From assembly GCA_910588045.1 (NCBI GenBank), contig CAJUPS010000108.1, positions 1 through 9,737 on the forward strand: a DNA stretch of 9,737 bases. Reading direction: 5' to 3'. Positions within the stretch are counted from its first letter, which is position 1. Every line of letters starts with the position of its first letter. The position numbers and the translations under genes were made by a program. The notes beneath the pieces were generated by a model. That model did not search any database, was not told where the DNA came from, and saw only the letters and a list, made by a program, of their open reading frames with translations. Of the stretch, positions 6,776 to 9,737 are shown piece by piece. Origin of the DNA: an uncultured Oscillospiraceae bacterium (GTDB lineage Bacteria > Bacillota > Clostridia > Oscillospirales > Oscillospiraceae).

Positions 6776-7073
6776 GCTGCCGCCGCTGCGCGGCCCCACG
6801 GGGGGCCTTCTTTTCCCTTGTGGGAAAAGAAGCAAAAGCACCCTCAAGGGACGTTCCGTCCCTTGAGAATCCCTTACATTACGAGGGTTATTATTTTACG
6901 CTCCGACGTACCCCGGTTGTCCTGTTTTGGTGCCTTCGTTGGTGCGCCGGACTTCTGCGGCTACCCACGGGTTCTAACGGGGTGCTTACTGTGGCGCCGC
7001 TTCTGGGCGGAGACTTTTACCAGCGCCGGAAGACACAGTGCTTTTCGTGATACTTATTGAGGAGATGATTCGG
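6776..7073. other. 298-base iolE-iolB gap
   Basis: After the repeat copy (6778-6909) the gap continues with TTTGGTGCCT (6926-6935) and GTTCTAACGG (6971-6980), both of which recur as reverse complements in the gap at 7875-8112. No credible small gene or clear promoter was found. The last 20 bases carry GAGGAG (7059-7064), the ribosome site of iolB. Whether transcription reads through from iolE or restarts here cannot be told from sequence. Confidence 0.55.
6778..6909 (+). repeat. Modular hairpin-rich intergenic repeat, copy 2
   Basis: Inverted partner of the element at 46-212. Visible modules: the identical 17-base block at 6778-6794; a GC hairpin 6792-6807 (GGCCCC/GGGGCC); a CTTCTTTTCCC/GGGAAAAGAAG hairpin (6807-6832, 11-bp perfect arms); CAAAAGC; a CTCAAGGGACG/CGTCCCTTGAG hairpin (6843-6867, 11-bp perfect arms, 3-base loop); CCCTTGAGAATCCC (6860-6873); and an AT-rich block 6880-6909 that resembles 46-74. 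Stem sequences differ between copies while pairing is kept, which suggests selection on structure in DNA or RNA. The right boundary is unclear; homology may fade within 6910-7060. Confidence 0.78.
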
Positions 7074-7874
7074 ATGACCTACTTTAACAAAAACGCGGAA
7101 CTGAAACAGGGATATAACGCTTACATTGACGCCTCCGTGGATGACATGGGCACCCAGATGGACGTAGGGCTGCTGCTCATGGAGGACGGGGATACCTTTA
7201 TCTTTGAGGAGGCGCAGAAGGAAATCGCCGTGCTGCTGTTCTCCGGAAAGGTGACCTACCGCTGGAACGGTGAAACCGTGGAGGCCGAGCGGCCCGATTG
7301 CTTCCACCACGAGGCATACTGCCTGCTGGCCTCCAAGGGGACCAAAATCGAGCTGACCGCCCACGGGCACAGCGAGCTGTACATTCAGAAAACCGTCAAC
7401 GAGCGGGACTATACGCCGGTGATGTATACCCCCGAGACCATCCAGACCCAGCACGCCGGGTCCAACGGCGAGCTGCTGGGCTGTATGCAGCGGGAGATCA
7501 AGACCTTCTTCGACTATGAGAACGCCCCGTTTTCCAACATGGTGCTGGGCGAGGTGCTGAACTATCCGGGCCGTTGGTCCTCCTATCCGCCCCACCACCA
7601 TCCCCAGCCGGAGGTGTACTTCTACCGGTTCGACTACCCCGACGGCTTCGGCGCGGGCTTCGCCAACGGAGAAATTTACAAGACCGGCCACAACGGCCTT
7701 GCGGTCATCAACCACGGCTTCCACTCCCAGACCGCCGCGCCGGGCTACGCCATGTGCTATGCCTGGGGCATCCGGCACCTGGAGGGCGACCCCTGGCAGA
7801 AGACCCGCATCGACGACCCCGAGCACGCCTGGCTGTGGAAACCGGACGCGAACGACCATATCTACCAGGGGTAA
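7074..7874 (+). CDS. iolB: 5-deoxy-glucuronate isomerase
   Basis: IolB isomerises 5-deoxy-glucuronate, the product of IolD, to 2-deoxy-5-keto-D-gluconate. The 266-residue product has the family's usual length and bicupin form (IolB/KduI superfamily). Seen: IAVLLFSGKVTYRWNG (51-66) in the first cupin; and in the second GEVLNYPGRWSSYPPHHHPQPE (159-180), with metal ligands expected among H174-H176 and E180, VYFYRF (181-186), VINHGFHSQTAAPGYAMCYA (211-230) with H214/H217, and a tail rich in W and H. Start choice: GAGGAG at 7059-7064 is 9 bases before the ATG at 7074. An in-frame ATG at 7065 touches the ribosome site, and a GTG at 7038 would add a hydrophobic leader that the family lacks. Confidence 0.95.
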   Translation: MTYFNKNAELKQGYNAYIDASVDDMGTQMDVGLLLMEDGDTFIFEEAQKEIAVLLFSGKVTYRWNGETVEAERPDCFHHEAYCLLASKGTKIELTAHGHSELYIQKTVNERDYTPVMYTPETIQTQHAGSNGELLGCMQREIKTFFDYENAPFSNMVLGEVLNYPGRWSSYPPHHHPQPEVYFYRFDYPDGFGAGFANGEIYKTGHNGLAVINHGFHSQTAAPGYAMCYAWGIRHLEGDPWQKTRIDDPEHAWLWKPDANDHIYQG

Positions 7875-8112
7875 AGCAAGGCTGCACCGCAGCTTCTCGG
7901 AGGGGCCCTCCAGCACGGCGTGAGCCGTGCGGCCGACTTTAGACCCCTATGATTCGCGCGAAGCGAACGCTTCGCGCCGCAGGCACCAAAGGTCTAATAA
8001 AATCCACCGTTAGAACCACCCATAGAGCAAGCGCAAGCTTGCGGCAAAAAGTTCCTTTTGATACTTTTCCTTTCAAGGAAAAGTATGTATACCGACAAAA
8101 AGGAGGCACCCC
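7875..8112. other. Hairpin-dense iolB-iolD gap
   Basis: This 238-base gap holds several perfect stems: GCACGGC-GTGA-GCCGTGC (7913-7930, a GNRA-type loop if transcribed), GCGCGAAGCG-AA-CGCTTCGCGC (7956-7977), the palindrome CGCAAGCTTGCG (8032-8043), and ATACTTTTCCTT-TC-AAGGAAAAGTAT (8061-8086). TTAGACC and GGTCTAA, placed either side of 7956-7977, could close a larger stem. AGGCACCAAA (7981-7990) and CCGTTAGAAC (8007-8016) recur reversed in the iolE-iolB gap. No gene is credible here. AGGAGG at 8101-8106 is the iolD ribosome site. Confidence 0.6.
8055..8087 (+). repeat. Partial third copy of the CTTTTC/GAAAAG hairpin module
   Basis: CTTTTGATACTTTTC (8055-8069) matches 14 of 15 bases of 116-130 in the first repeat copy, and is followed by an inverted arm making a 12-bp perfect stem with a TC loop (8061-8086). 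The CTCAAGGG module that precedes it in copy 1 is replaced here by the unrelated palindrome CGCAAGCTTGCG, suggesting a modular repeat family rather than simple duplication. Confidence 0.65.
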
Positions 8113-9737
8113 ATGAAAACCATTCGACTGACCATGGCCCAGGCCCTGGTCCGGTTCCTGGAGAACCAGTACATCCGCTACGACGGCATCGAGCACCCCT
8201 TCGTGGAGGGCGTCATTATGCTCCCCGGCCACGGCAACGTGGTGGGGCTGGGCCAGGCGCTGGCCCAGGAGGCCCACCGGATGCAGGTCTGGCAGGGCAA
8301 GAACGAGCAGGGTATGGCTCACACCGCCGTGGCCTTCGCCAAGCAGTGCAAGAGGAAGAAGATCATTGCCGTCACATCCTCCGTGGGTCCCGGCGCGGCC
8401 AACATGGTCACCGCCGCCGCCACCGCTACGGCCAACAACATCCCCGTGCTGATTCTGCCCGGCGACGTGTACGCCTGCCGCCAGCCCGACCCTGTGCTCC
8501 AGCAGGTGGAGCAGACCCACGACCTGAGCCTGTCCACCAACGACGCCTTCCGGCCCGTGTGCCGCTACTGGGACCGGGTGACCCGTCCCGAGCAGCTTAT
8601 GAGCGCCATGCTCAGCGCCATGCGGGTACTGACCGATCCGGCCAACACTGGCGCGGTGTGCGTGGCCATGCCCCAGGACGTGGAGGGCGAGGCCTACGAC
8701 TACCCCGAGAGCTTCTTCGCCAAGCGGGTCCACCGTCTGGCCCGGCGGGAACCGGAGGCGGAGGTCATCGCCGAGGCGGCGGAGATCATCAAAAATGCCA
8801 AGCGCCCCATGCTGATCTGCGGCGGCGGCGTGCGCTACAGCGAGGCCCACGAGGAGTTCCGCGCCTTCGCCGAGGCCACCGGCATTCCCTTTGCCGAGAC
8901 CCAGGCGGGCAAGAGCGCCATCGTCTGGGACCACCCCCTGAATCTGGGCGGCGTGGGCGTGACGGGGTGCTCCGCCGCCAACGAAATCGCCAGGGAGGCG
9001 GACGTGATTATCGGCGTGGGCACCCGGTACACCGACTTCACCACCGCCTCCAAGTGGCTGTTCCGTGAGGATGCCAAATTCGTCAATATCAATGTCTCCG
9101 ACTTCCAGGCCCTGAAGCTGGACGCCCTGCCGGTGGTGGCCGACGCCAAGCGGGCCCTGCCCGCCCTGCTGAGGGCCGTCGAGGGCTACAAGGCCCCCTA
9201 TACCACCGAGGTCACCGAGGCCATCGCCCGTTGGCGGAAGGAGCTGGACCGTCTGGACGCCACCGCCTTCGGCGAGGGCTACGTGCCGGAGATCAACGAC
9301 GCCAACGCCCAGTCCGCCTTCCGCTTCGCCAAGGACCTGGACGCCAACCTCACCCAGACGGCGGTCCTGGGGTGCATCAACCACTGCATCGACCCGGAGG
9401 ACGTGGTCATCGGCGCGGCGGGGTCCCTGCCCGGCGACATGCAGCGCATGTGGCGTCCCCGGGGTGTGGACACGTATAACATGGAATACGGCTACTCCTG
9501 CATGGGCTACGAGATCTCCGGCGCACTGGGCGTGAAGTACGCCATCGGCAATAAGGACGTGTACGCCATGTGCGGCGACGGCAGCTTCATCATGCTCCAC
9601 GCCGAGCTTCTGACGGCGGTCCAGGAGCATAAGAAGATCAACATCTGCCTGTTCAATAACGCAAGCTACGGCTGCATCAACAATCTCCAGGTGGGCCACG
9701 GCAACGACACCCTCTGCACCGAGCTGCGCTGGCGGGG
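8113..9737 (+). CDS. iolD: 3D-trihydroxycyclohexane-1,2-dione acylhydrolase (partial, 3' end outside window)
   Basis: IolD is a thiamine-diphosphate enzyme that hydrolyses the ring of 3D-trihydroxycyclohexane-1,2-dione to 5-deoxy-glucuronate. The frame is open from 8113 to the window end: 541 codons plus 2 bases of an expected ~640. Seen: TMAQALVRFLENQY (7-20), the N-terminal catalytic-glutamate region VWQGKNEQGMAHTAVAFAKQ (59-78, E65), SSVGPGAANMVTAAA (89-103), a central Rossmann-like domain with CGGGVRYS (236-243) and GVGTRYTDFTTASKW (301-315), GAAGSLPGDMQRMW (434-447), EYGYSCMGYEISGALG (458-473), and the ThDP/Mg motif CGDGSF (487-492) closing with FNN (514-516). The distinctive central and C-terminal strings point to IolD rather than acetolactate synthase. 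AGGAGG is 6 bases before the ATG. The last ~100 residues lie beyond the window. Confidence 0.95.
   Translation, partial: MKTIRLTMAQALVRFLENQYIRYDGIEHPFVEGVIMLPGHGNVVGLGQALAQEAHRMQVWQGKNEQGMAHTAVAFAKQCKRKKIIAVTSSVGPGAANMVTAAATATANNIPVLILPGDVYACRQPDPVLQQVEQTHDLSLSTNDAFRPVCRYWDRVTRPEQLMSAMLSAMRVLTDPANTGAVCVAMPQDVEGEAYDYPESFFAKRVHRLARREPEAEVIAEAAEIIKNAKRPMLICGGGVRYSEAHEEFRAFAEATGIPFAETQAGKSAIVWDHPLNLGGVGVTGCSAANEIAREADVIIGVGTRYTDFTTASKWLFREDAKFVNINVSDFQALKLDALPVVADAKRALPALLRAVEGYKAPYTTEVTEAIARWRKELDRLDATAFGEGYVPEINDANAQSAFRFAKDLDANLTQTAVLGCINHCIDPEDVVIGAAGSLPGDMQRMWRPRGVDTYNMEYGYSCMGYEISGALGVKYAIGNKDVYAMCGDGSFIMLHAELLTAVQEHKKINICLFNNASYGCINNLQVGHGNDTLCTELRWR

Noticed and set aside
6772..7060. Small + strand open frames in the iolE-iolB gap
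   Set aside because: They overlap the repeat element, have no ribosome site or recognisable product, and start within the end of iolE.
7875..8112. CRISPR array or riboswitch
   Set aside because: The stems differ in sequence and there are no regularly spaced direct repeats; no known riboswitch core was recognised.
7939..9699. A 586-codon open frame on the - strand opposite iolD
   Set aside because: Same cause: shadow of a GC-rich gene, with repetitive G/H/V/A composition and no recognisable domain.

Overview
The window is a 9.7 kb, GC-rich stretch of bacterial chromosome with eight protein-coding genes, all on the + strand. Their style suggests a Clostridia-class Firmicute, probably an Oscillospiraceae gut commensal of the Flavonifractor/Intestinimonas/Lawsonibacter sort: strong AGGAG ribosome sites, split transketolase subunits, GC-rich third codon positions and hairpin-rich intergenic repeats. 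That placement is an inference from style; no rRNA or other marker is present.

Layout. Bases 1-223 hold a hairpin-rich repeat. Then come an archaeal-type phosphoglycerate kinase (224-1477), transketolase N and C subunits (1491-2333, 2337-3302) and a LarA-family nickel-dependent hydroxyacid racemase (3307-4557). These four are packed with gaps of 3-13 bases and look like one operon. A double-palindrome repeat lies at 4562-4637. Malic enzyme (4686-5858) and inosose dehydratase iolE (5873-6775) follow. A second, inverted copy of the first repeat fills 6776-7073. 5-deoxy-glucuronate isomerase iolB (7074-7874), another hairpin-rich gap (7875-8112) and the trihydroxycyclohexanedione hydrolase iolD (8113 to beyond the window end) complete it.

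How the genes may work together. IolE, IolD and IolB convert 2-keto-myo-inositol to 2-deoxy-5-keto-D-gluconate (DKG). Classical pathways then use IolC kinase and IolJ aldolase; neither is in the window. The neighbours suggest another route. DKG is a structural analogue of D-xylulose 5-phosphate: a D-threo 2-ketose, read from C6, with a carboxylate where the phosphate would be. Transketolase cleavage would give malic semialdehyde, the carboxylate analogue of glyceraldehyde 3-phosphate, and pass a C2 unit to an aldose phosphate. Phosphorylating oxidation by a GAPDH-like enzyme (not seen here) and the PGK paralogue would give D-malate plus ATP. The LarA homologue would turn D-malate into L-malate, and malic enzyme would make pyruvate + CO2 + NADH. 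Every otherwise unexplained gene gets a place, in the right stereochemistry. This is inference, not demonstrated.

The second theme is intergenic DNA: the gaps at 1-223 and 6776-7073 carry inverted copies of one modular element, and the gap at 7875-8112 shares some of its modules.
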